Positions 14,300 through 20,927 of a DNA stretch of 26,029 nucleotides are shown piece after piece (position 1 is the first letter of the stretch; each line of letters begins with the position of its first letter). Location: NCBI GenBank assembly GCA_030647775.1, contig JAUSJC010000009.1, positions 1-26,029 of the forward strand, in the 5' to 3' direction. This DNA is from Candidatus Curtissbacteria bacterium. Lineage in GTDB: Bacteria > Patescibacteria > Microgenomatia > Curtissbacterales > GWA2-41-24. The notes under the pieces were generated by a model. That model did no database searches. It was not told the origin of the DNA and saw only the letters and a program-made list of their open reading frames with translations. The position numbers were made by a program, and so were the translations under genes.

Positions 14300-15439
14300 A
14301 TGTCGGAACGAGAAAATCCCAAAGATTCAAGAAATATTAATATGGATCACAAAACGGCCGCACTCGTCGGAGGCCTTGTAGGAGGAATGTTCGGCGGAAT
14401 TGGCTACGGCGCTACTCGTCTTCTGGCGGATTCTGGATTAGCCAATAGGGTCGGAGTCGGGGTCGGAGTCGGTCTAGGCGCATTTATGGGCGGTTATATG
14501 GCCGGAGTCGGATCACACATAGAAGCGGAAAAACTGGCAGTACAAGGTAAGGTTGGAAATGCCATCATGAAAGCTTGGCAGGCAGCTCTGGAAGCGGGCA
14601 CAGGGACTGGGATTTCAGGAGCTCTTACCGGCTATGAATTCTGGGGAACCCAAGGAGCAGTTGTCGGAGGAATCGTCGGAGCCGTACTTTCAACCCCCAC
14701 CTTCCTTATGCTATCGAAAGATTTAAGAACCACCGGAATTGTATTTCGCGACATCATTCATCCTGCACTGGACCCAAAAAATTTCCCTCAATTTAACGTT
14801 TTAAAAGACCCTCTATCTTTAGAAAAAGATATCACGGTGGAGCATCCTCCCGTTTACCAAGCCGAAACCATTGCAGACATGCAGGGTTTTCGTCAGGCAC
14901 AAGTGGACGAAGTTATCGCCAAAGCACCCCAAATGCAAAAACACTTCAGAATTCCTGAAGTTGTCTTAAGTCGAATGGGGCCTGCCATTTTTATTATTCG
15001 GGATTTAGCCCATTATCCTGCATTTGACCCCAAAGAGAATGAAGTATCTTTCAAAGGATTGATAAAAGATCCCAACATGTCAATGCAGCTCGTCGACGCA
15101 AGTGGCGACAAAATAATCGTCGGACCACATCCAGAACCTATGCGCAGTATTTGGCCGCTACAAAGTGAATTTGCAGGAACCGGAGGGGATTTTGACGAGA
15201 ACCGCTGGAAATATTGGAGAGAAAACTCCTGGAAAAGAGCAGTGGTCGTTCTTGCCGAACGTACGACAACTCGCCCAAAAATTAATGAGACAACCTTTGG
15301 TCCCCTAGAAGCTACCGACACTTATAAGCTAATTGACATACTTGTTGAAAGACCTGGCAGACGCAATAGGATTTGGAAGAAAGCAAAAGCCGAAAAAGAA
15401 AGAGCATTCGTACCGGCACAAGAACCAACAGCCATATAA
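14300..15439 (+). CDS. Unknown protein with glycine-zipper membrane segments
   Basis: 379 residues. I do not recognise the family. Residues 20-75 are two Gly/Ala-rich hydrophobic segments with GxxxG spacing (AALVGGLVGGMFGGIGYGA and VGVGVGVGLGAFMGGYMAG), and a further pair lies around 95-137 (TGISGALTGYEFWGTQGAVVGGIVGAVL, here in part). These resemble glycine-zipper hairpins that pack in membranes. The rest (about 145-379) is soluble, with IRDLAHYPAFDP, a SMQLVDASGDKIIVGPHPEP beta region and a basic C-terminus. A GTCGGA microsatellite encodes the GVGVGVG run. A near-consensus promoter of its own leads it without a leader. It is bounded on both sides by copies of the delta' gene tail, which suggests that it was inserted or exchanged as a unit. 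Confidence 0.8.
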   Translation: MSERENPKDSRNINMDHKTAALVGGLVGGMFGGIGYGATRLLADSGLANRVGVGVGVGLGAFMGGYMAGVGSHIEAEKLAVQGKVGNAIMKAWQAALEAGTGTGISGALTGYEFWGTQGAVVGGIVGAVLSTPTFLMLSKDLRTTGIVFRDIIHPALDPKNFPQFNVLKDPLSLEKDITVEHPPVYQAETIADMQGFRQAQVDEVIAKAPQMQKHFRIPEVVLSRMGPAIFIIRDLAHYPAFDPKENEVSFKGLIKDPNMSMQLVDASGDKIIVGPHPEPMRSIWPLQSEFAGTGGDFDENRWKYWRENSWKRAVVVLAERTTTRPKINETTFGPLEATDTYKLIDILVERPGRRNRIWKKAKAEKERAFVPAQEPTAI

Positions 15440-15460
15440 TTTCACTTTCCAAAAACCATT

Positions 15461-15538
15461 GCCAAACAAATGATCGACGCCAACGTCAACCCCAAGCATG
15501 TTCTGGCAAACCTGATCATTAGTCTCCAAAGTAATTAG
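15461..15538 (+). pseudogene. Copy B: remnant of a delta' gene 3' end
   Basis: Reads AKQMIDANVNPKHVLANLI and ISLQSN before a TAG, the same as the end of the delta'-like protein, but has no start codon or upstream gene body. The first 32 bases match copy A with one mismatch, and later differences are mostly at third codon positions, so this tail was once under protein-level selection. Confidence 0.75.
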
Positions 15539-15570
15539 TCAACAACCCGATTCCCGACATAAATTAACAA

Positions 15571-15599
15571 TTGACGCATAAAACCTATAGTGATATAAT
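15571..15599 (+). promoter_or_regulatory. Near-consensus promoter of the methyltransferase-like gene (leaderless)
   Basis: TTGACG (15571-15576) and TATAAT (15594-15599) are exactly 17 bases apart. The start codon at 15608 begins nine bases after the -10 ends, the same geometry as at 14300. No Shine-Dalgarno sequence is seen. Confidence 0.8.
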
Positions 15600-15607
15600 C
15601 CCAGCCA

Positions 15608-16420
15608 ATGAAAGAGCAAGGGCTAACTCCGCAGGAAATCGAAGAAAAACTCAACACAGTACTCGCTTCAAATCCCGATAACTCAAGATTGGGCACTTAC
15701 GCACAGGCTTTATATTGCCTACCGGAAGGTACTCTCAACACCTGCAGAAGAATTCTCGAGGTCGGCGCAAACGGCAATCTTTTAAAGTTTAGGGGTATTT
15801 TTAGACACGATATCGAGTTGTTTGGGATCACGCTTGACCCCGAACATGCCCAGTCTGCCATTGAATCCGGGGAACAAAACGGCATCAAAACGCATGTCGT
15901 TATTCATAACATTGATAACGGTCTTCCGGAAGGTTTTACCGGCATGGATCTCGTTTTAGACATTTTCAGCTCGACACATTACGCCGAAGAAGACCCTCTA
16001 CCTAAACTGGCCCACGCTCTTAAACCTGGGGGCGTACTCGCTTTTGTAAACGGGGACATATTTTCAGGTCTTGGAGATTTCGCGCGGAAACACCCCGAGC
16101 TGGATGGACGCATAGACGTCATGGGAGCCGCATTCCGCCATACTGTCGGAGAAGAAACATTTTTATATATAAGCATCCAGCAGCTGGTTGTAATGCTACA
16201 AGAAACAGCTTACCCGAATCTTCCCCAAAACCCGACAGAAAAGGATATTGTCGCCTGTTTAGACGACATTGCCCGAATAGCCGGACATCCTGTTGTCACA
16301 AATCAAGACCTTGGAGTAGTGAGTAAAGTTAAAAAATTAGAAAATTTGGGACTGGTCGATATAAATCATTTCGGCACAAACGATGGAATCGCTTGGGTCG
16401 CTAGAAAATCCGACCTTTAA
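15608..16420 (+). CDS. Class I SAM-dependent methyltransferase-like protein
   Basis: 270 residues. Motif I is RILEVGANGNLLKF (48-61), a Rossmann-type SAM-binding loop with a GxNG variant in place of GxGxG. An acidic residue at the end of the second strand (TLDPEH) follows, then MDLVLDIFSSTHYAEEDPL (in part) and KLAHALKPGGVLAFVNGD, the usual motif IV/post-motif region with the PGG turn. A C-terminal extension of about 90 residues with a wHTH-like look (EKDIVACLDDIARIAGHPVV; KVKKLENLGLVDI) is not assigned. The substrate is unknown. It has a near-consensus promoter and no leader. Like the gene before it, it is followed by a decayed copy of the delta' gene tail. Confidence 0.75.
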   Translation: MKEQGLTPQEIEEKLNTVLASNPDNSRLGTYAQALYCLPEGTLNTCRRILEVGANGNLLKFRGIFRHDIELFGITLDPEHAQSAIESGEQNGIKTHVVIHNIDNGLPEGFTGMDLVLDIFSSTHYAEEDPLPKLAHALKPGGVLAFVNGDIFSGLGDFARKHPELDGRIDVMGAAFRHTVGEETFLYISIQQLVVMLQETAYPNLPQNPTEKDIVACLDDIARIAGHPVVTNQDLGVVSKVKKLENLGLVDINHFGTNDGIAWVARKSDL

Positions 16421-16424
16421 CTTC

Positions 16425-16476
16425 CAACATCAACCCCCGCCAGGTTCTGGCTAGTGCTCATCTTGCGACTTCTTAA
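16425..16476 (+). pseudogene. Copy C: more decayed remnant of a delta' gene 3' end
   Basis: Reads NINPRQVLASAHLATS and a stop, against NVNPRFVLANLILSLN in the intact gene. AACATCAACCCC and GTTCTGGC are the best-kept blocks. The last part has drifted. It directly follows the methyltransferase-like gene. Confidence 0.6.
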
Positions 16477-16503
16477 TCACAACTCCAGCAATCCCTGTAT
16501 AAT
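16476..16503 (+). promoter_or_regulatory. Promoter of the dus gene (leaderless)
   Basis: A perfect TATAAT (16498-16503) is preceded 16 bases upstream by ATCACA (16476-16481, 4/6). The ATG at 16511 is eight bases after the -10 ends, so the mRNA should start at or just before it. Confidence 0.55.
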
Positions 16504-16510
16504 TACCTCC

Positions 16511-17458
16511 ATGTTAAATTTCTGGCAAAAGCTCCCAAAACCATTTCTGGCTCTTGCTCCCCTTGACGACGTAACAGACGTTGTATTTCGCGAGATTATT
16601 GCAGGCATTGCCAAACCGGACGTCTTCTATACAGAATTTACCAGCGCCGATGGTCTATGCTCCAAAGGCAAGGTAAAACTCCTCCAAAAATTTAAATACA
16701 CCGAAAACCAACGACCCATCGTTGCCCAGATCTGGGGAAAAACCCCTGAAAATTTATACAAAGCGGCCAAACTTGTTAAAGATCTCAAGTTCGACGGTGT
16801 AGACATCAACATGGGCTGTCCGGACAAAACCGTCATGAAACAAGGCTGCGGAGCCAGTTTAATCGGCAATAACAACCTAACAAAAGAAATAATAGATTCC
16901 GTAAAACGCGGTGCAAAAAACTTACCGGTGAGCATAAAAACTAGGCTTGGCGCGGGTTCGATAATTACCAAAGATTGGATCGGCTTTTTACTGGACCAAA
17001 AACTGGATGCATTAATTATTCACGCCAGAACAGCGGCCCAAATGTCTCAAGTCCCGGCAAATTGGCAAGAAATCGGCCGCGCGGTAAAACTAAAAAATAA
17101 GATATCTCCAAAAACTATTTTGATTGGAAACGGAGATATCCTAAGTTTTCCGCAAGCGCTCCAAATGCACAAAACCTATGGAGTCGATGGCGTAATGATC
17201 GGCAGGGGGATATTTGCCAACCCCTGGGTCTTTGAAAAAACAACCAAGGTTCACGCTAGAGAAGAATATTTAGAACTTTTGCTAAAGCATTTAACCCTCT
17301 TTGAAGAGACTTGGGGCAAGACCAAAAACTATCAAGTTATGAAAAAGTTTTTCAAAATGTATATTCACAGTTTCGAAGGGGCAAACCAGCTAAGACAGCA
17401 ACTCATGGAAACCACAAGCAACCAACAAGCCGCACAAGCTATCACGACCAACACCTAG
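16511..17458 (+). CDS. tRNA-dihydrouridine synthase (Dus family)
   Basis: 315 residues from ATG 16511. The enzyme is an FMN-dependent reductase that makes dihydrouridine in tRNA D-loops. Motifs: LALAPLDDVTDVVFR at the N-terminus (family pattern APMxxVTDxxFR; Met replaced by Leu), DGVDINMGCPDKTVMKQGCGASL with the catalytic Cys in NMGCP (C103), VSIKTRLG (phosphate/FMN region), ALIIHARTAAQMS (His-Ala-Arg signature) and VDGVMIGRGIFANPWVF (phosphate-binding glycine loop). An upstream in-frame ATG at 16454 would add 19 residues (MLILRLLNH...), but lies in the remnant of the delta' tail and before the TATAAT box, so 16511 is preferred. Which Dus subfamily it belongs to (DusB-like or other) cannot be judged here. 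Confidence 0.93.
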   Translation: MLNFWQKLPKPFLALAPLDDVTDVVFREIIAGIAKPDVFYTEFTSADGLCSKGKVKLLQKFKYTENQRPIVAQIWGKTPENLYKAAKLVKDLKFDGVDINMGCPDKTVMKQGCGASLIGNNNLTKEIIDSVKRGAKNLPVSIKTRLGAGSIITKDWIGFLLDQKLDALIIHARTAAQMSQVPANWQEIGRAVKLKNKISPKTILIGNGDILSFPQALQMHKTYGVDGVMIGRGIFANPWVFEKTTKVHAREEYLELLLKHLTLFEETWGKTKNYQVMKKFFKMYIHSFEGANQLRQQLMETTSNQQAAQAITTNT

Positions 17459-17461
17459 TGC

Positions 17462-17467
17462 TATAGT
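17462..17467 (+). promoter_or_regulatory. -10 box of the SGNH hydrolase gene
   Basis: TATAGT lies nine bases before GTG 17477. The -35 region (CTATCA 17439-17444) is a poor match, so this is tentative. It resembles the geometry at 14300, 15608 and 16511. Confidence 0.4.
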
Positions 17468-17476
17468 TATAGGGAA

Positions 17477-18337
17477 GTGAAAAAAGGCTCCTTGCCCATA
17501 TTTGTAATTTTAATTGCCCTGCTGGCCTTAGCACTTCTCGCGATGCTAGTAAAAACCAAAAGTCAGGATTCAAAACCTGCTAGTCTTGGGCAATCACAAG
17601 TTGCAACCCCTTCTCCGCCCTTCGTATTTAAAACTTATACCCCACCCAATATCCCCAAGAAAAGCGGCTATACCATTTTTATGATCGGCGATTCGATGAC
17701 CCTGGCGCTTGGCCCCCACGGCGGCACCTTCAACCAATTTATCAATGAGCTGTACAAGAAAGACAACATATATAACCTGATCGACAATTACGCCAAAGGG
17801 TCTACTAACATCTTGTCGGTTAACGATCAGCTAACCCAAAAAACCACTTACTGGGATTCGACTTTCGAGCCATTATTATCAAGAGATTTCGATCTTATTT
17901 TAATTGAATCTTTTGGTTATAACCCATTATCGGTCGCCGGCAGTGTGGAAGAGGGAATTAAACAACAAAACAAGGCGCTGGAAGAACTTATGACCAAACT
18001 TATAACAACTCGCCCCGCCGCCCGCATCCTGTTTGTGGCCACCATTGCCCCAAGCCGCGAAAACTATGCCAAAAAAGTTCTTTTGAATATTCCCGCCGCC
18101 GACAGAGTAAAACAGGCCGAAGAAAGAATGGCCTACATTAAAAATCACATTGAATATGCCAAAGCGCACAATATCCCAATTGTTAACATCTACGAGAAAT
18201 CACTAAACGCCGCCGGAGATGGGGATTTAAAATACATTAACCCCGACGACTTTCTTCATCCTTCGTTTGAAGGAGTCGATTTTATCGGCCACGAAATCGC
18301 CAACTTTATCTACGAGAATCAAATTCTCCCGCACTAA
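17477..18337 (+). CDS. Membrane-anchored SGNH/GDSL-type hydrolase
   Basis: 286 residues. The N-terminus is a basic MKKGS start with one hydrophobic helix (about 7-24), a signal anchor. A Ser/Pro-rich linker (30-60) leads into the hydrolase: YTIFMIGDSMTLAL (block I, nucleophile S73), GSTN at about 110 (block II Gly), LILIESFGYNPL (block III-like, with Asn) and DDFLHPS (block V, D258 and H261). This is the full SGNH set, so an extracytoplasmic esterase or acyl-carbohydrate deacetylase is likely; the substrate is not known. The start is GTG 17477. A TATAGT box (17462-17467) lies nine bases upstream, and AGGGA right before the GTG is too close to act as a good ribosome site. Confidence 0.85.
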   Translation: MKKGSLPIFVILIALLALALLAMLVKTKSQDSKPASLGQSQVATPSPPFVFKTYTPPNIPKKSGYTIFMIGDSMTLALGPHGGTFNQFINELYKKDNIYNLIDNYAKGSTNILSVNDQLTQKTTYWDSTFEPLLSRDFDLILIESFGYNPLSVAGSVEEGIKQQNKALEELMTKLITTRPAARILFVATIAPSRENYAKKVLLNIPAADRVKQAEERMAYIKNHIEYAKAHNIPIVNIYEKSLNAAGDGDLKYINPDDFLHPSFEGVDFIGHEIANFIYENQILPH

Positions 18338-18488
18338 AATCTTTCAACTAAACCCTCATATGCGCTTTTAGGGAAACACCCGTCCTAGACCCTTACAGGG
18401 GCTTGCCACGCCCAGCTACACTTGTTAGAATTAACTTTAATGTATTCGACCAATATTTCGAACAGCCTCGCTTTTACAATGTGTTTCA

Positions 18489-18521
18489 ACTATGCACTAT
18501 GCACTATGCACTATGCACTAT
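18489..18521 (+). repeat. Tandem ACTATGC heptamer array at the start of gyrB
   Basis: Four exact copies of ACTATGC from 18489 to 18516, and a fifth partial unit (ACTAT). The array creates an in-frame ATG (18492) upstream of the real gyrB start and ends four bases before ATG 18525. It is the same heptamer family as CACTATG at 1261-1302. Confidence 0.9.
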
Positions 18522-18524
18522 CCT

Positions 18525-20456
18525 ATGCCTGACAACGCCTCTTATACCGCCAAAGATATTCAAGTCCTGGAAGGCCTGGAACCGGTCAGGAAAAGGCCCG
18601 GCATGTATATCGGCTCAACCGACCAAAACGGTATTCACGAACTCGTTAAGGAAATTATTGATAATTCCGTCGACGAGGCTCTCGCCGGTTACGCCAAAAA
18701 TGTCTGGATCGTTATAGATCGCGACGACAGAATAAGTGTCACGGACGATGGCCGCGGAATCCCGGTCGATATCCACCCCAAACTCAAAAAATCATCTTTG
18801 GAAGTTACCATGACCATTTTACATGCCGGCGGCAAATTCGGCGCCGGCGCCTATAAGGTTTCCGGCGGCCTTCATGGCGTCGGGGCATCTGCCGTCAACG
18901 CGCTTTCCGACTGGATGCGTGTTGAAGTCCGGCGCGACAATAAACTCTACGCCCAGGAATACAAACGCGGCAAACCTCAAGGCGATGTTAAAGCAGTAAC
19001 CGGATCACAACTTCCGGCTTTCATCAAAGCCCCCAAAACCGGCACGTCTACGTTTTTCATCCCCGATAAAAGCATTTTTTCGATAGTTAAAACCGATTAC
19101 AAAGTCATTTCCAAAAAAATTAAGGAGAGGGCATACCTGATTGCCGGCTTATTTTTCCACCTCTACGACCAGAGGTCGGGGAATGAAGTCCACTATTATT
19201 TTGACGGCGGTATCGAATCACTCGTTCGCCACCTCAACAAAGACAAAGCCGTCGTCAACGAAAAGCCATTTTATGTTGGCAAAAGCACCAATGAAATTAT
19301 GGTCGAGGCCTCTTTCCAGTATAACGACGGCTACAACGAAACCCTGGAATCTTTCGCCAACGTTATCAATACTCCCGAAGGCGGCACCCACCTAACCGGC
19401 TTCCGGATGGCCTTAACCCGTGCCATCAACGACTATGCCCGCAAAAACGGTTATCTAAAAGAAAAGGACGATAACCTCTCCGGTGAAGATATGCGCGAAG
19501 GCTTAACCGCCGTAGTCGCCATCAAAATGAACTCCGAAAATATGCAGTTTGAAGGCCAGACTAAAGGCAAGCTCGGCAATGCCGAAGTCCAACCCATAAC
19601 CCAACAAGTTGTCAAAGACGGCATAGATATGTATCTGGAAGAAAACCCCACCGAAGCCCGCCGCATTATGGAGAAAGTAATTCTCGCCGCCAAAGCCAGG
19701 CTGGCCGCCCGCGCCGCCAAAGACGCGGTACTAAGAAAAGGCGCTTTGGAAGGTATGGCTCTTCCCGGCAAACTCACCGATTGTCAGGAAAAAGATCCCA
19801 GCGTCTCCGAACTGTATTTGGTTGAGGGAGATTCCGCCGGCGGCAGCGCCAAGCAGGGGAGAGACCGCAAATTCCAGGCCATTCTTCCACTGCGCGGAAA
19901 AATCTTAAATACCGAGCGCGCCCGTCTGGATAAAATTCTGGAATTTGAAGAAATCAAAACTTTAATTATCGCCATCGGTGCCGGAATCGGCGACACCTTT
20001 AATATCGAAAAAGTCCGCTATCACCGAATCGTCCTGATGACCGATGCCGATGTTGACGGCGAACACATCACCACGCTTCTTTTAACTTTTATCTTCCGCT
20101 ACCTGCCGCAGTTAATTGAAAAAGGCTACATCTATATCGCCATGCCGCCGCTTTATAAAATTTCTTCCGGCCGCGAATCTTTTTATGTTTTCACCGACGA
20201 CGAAAAAGACGCCAAGGTCAAAGAACTCGGCGACGGCAAAACCACAGGCATTCAGCGTTACAAAGGTCTTGGCGAAATGAACCCGGAACAGCTTTGGGAT
20301 ACAACTATGAACCCGGCTAGCCGCATTATGAAACAAATCAAAATTGAAGATGCCTCCGAAGCCGACCGCGTATTTTCAATGCTGATGGGCGACGAAGTCC
20401 CGCCACGCAAACGCTTTATCCAAACCCACGCGAAGAATGCAAATTTAGATATATGA
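18525..20456 (+). CDS. gyrB: DNA gyrase subunit B
   Basis: 643 residues from ATG 18525, the normal length. Start choice: an in-frame ATG at 18492 adds 11 residues (MHYALCTMHYP) that are pure heptamer repeat, so the later ATG (MPDNASYTAKDIQVLEGLEP) is preferred. GHKL ATPase: catalytic Glu and Asn in VKEIIDNSVDEA (near 42-53), TDDGRGIP (73-80), and the glycine-rich lid GGLHGVGAS (114-122). TOPRIM domain: LVEGDSAGGSAKQGRD (E434 binds metal) and TDADVDG (about 505-511). The C-terminal tail is GEMNPEQLWDTTMNP, PPRKRFIQTHA. There is no large insert. It is followed by a small gene overlapping by four bases (ATGA) and then gyrA. The 187-base region before it has no clear promoter other than a weak TACAAT (18475-18480). 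Confidence 0.97.
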   Translation: MPDNASYTAKDIQVLEGLEPVRKRPGMYIGSTDQNGIHELVKEIIDNSVDEALAGYAKNVWIVIDRDDRISVTDDGRGIPVDIHPKLKKSSLEVTMTILHAGGKFGAGAYKVSGGLHGVGASAVNALSDWMRVEVRRDNKLYAQEYKRGKPQGDVKAVTGSQLPAFIKAPKTGTSTFFIPDKSIFSIVKTDYKVISKKIKERAYLIAGLFFHLYDQRSGNEVHYYFDGGIESLVRHLNKDKAVVNEKPFYVGKSTNEIMVEASFQYNDGYNETLESFANVINTPEGGTHLTGFRMALTRAINDYARKNGYLKEKDDNLSGEDMREGLTAVVAIKMNSENMQFEGQTKGKLGNAEVQPITQQVVKDGIDMYLEENPTEARRIMEKVILAAKARLAARAAKDAVLRKGALEGMALPGKLTDCQEKDPSVSELYLVEGDSAGGSAKQGRDRKFQAILPLRGKILNTERARLDKILEFEEIKTLIIAIGAGIGDTFNIEKVRYHRIVLMTDADVDGEHITTLLLTFIFRYLPQLIEKGYIYIAMPPLYKISSGRESFYVFTDDEKDAKVKELGDGKTTGIQRYKGLGEMNPEQLWDTTMNPASRIMKQIKIEDASEADRVFSMLMGDEVPPRKRFIQTHAKNANLDI

Positions 20457-20914
20457 CAAGACAGCCACCAGAATTAGGAGCCACACTAAAACCAGAAAGT
20501 TTAATTCCATCTGATGAACTTTTCCCTTTTAAACAGTTCGAGGTTCCAGACGAGTTCAGCAAATACATAGATATACCGGGGCTTGGCAAATTGACTGTTG
20601 GTTTCTCTTCTTCAAACCCCGAAAATCCAGAGGAAGAATCAAACCCCAACGTAAGATACATCTATATCCGGATTGATCTTGATCCAAACCTACCCGAAGC
20701 CGAACGTAAAAGATTCCTCGAAAATCACCGGTTAAAAATTACAAAATCTGGCCAAGAACATTTTGGGGCGTTACCAGAATCAAACCCCGACGATACGCAA
20801 TATACTTTCAGACGTTTTTCTCAGAAAGAAGGACCAGAAATGCGGCCGCCAAGAGCAATGCCAGTTGAGAAAGCGGAAATTCACAAAACCAAAATCGATC
20901 TCTTAAAAGTATGA
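20453..20914 (+). CDS. Small unknown protein coupled to gyrB
   Basis: 153 residues, no match that I recognise, no membrane segment. Its ATG overlaps the gyrB stop (ATGA), and its stop is 13 bases before gyrA, so the three are cotranscribed and the small gene is translationally coupled. The middle has a short beta-like stretch (GLGKLTVGFSSSNPE; NVRYIYIRIDLDPNLPEAERKRFLE) and the C-terminus is charged (RPPRAMPVEKAEIHKTKIDLLKV). Its codon use is noticeably more AT-rich than its neighbours, which suggests recent arrival or weaker selection. Whether it has anything to do with gyrase is unknown; position alone hints at it. Confidence 0.75.
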   Translation: MTRQPPELGATLKPESLIPSDELFPFKQFEVPDEFSKYIDIPGLGKLTVGFSSSNPENPEEESNPNVRYIYIRIDLDPNLPEAERKRFLENHRLKITKSGQEHFGALPESNPDDTQYTFRRFSQKEGPEMRPPRAMPVEKAEIHKTKIDLLKV

Positions 20915-20927
20915 CGCTTTAGTTAAC

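Noticed and set aside
16454..16510. Upstream ATG extending the Dus protein by 19 residues
   Set aside because: It lies within the decayed delta' tail and ahead of a perfect TATAAT box; family similarity starts after 16511.
18492..18524. In-frame upstream ATG that extends GyrB by MHYALCTMHYP
   Set aside because: The extension is only translated ACTATGC repeat; the family N-terminus begins at 18525.
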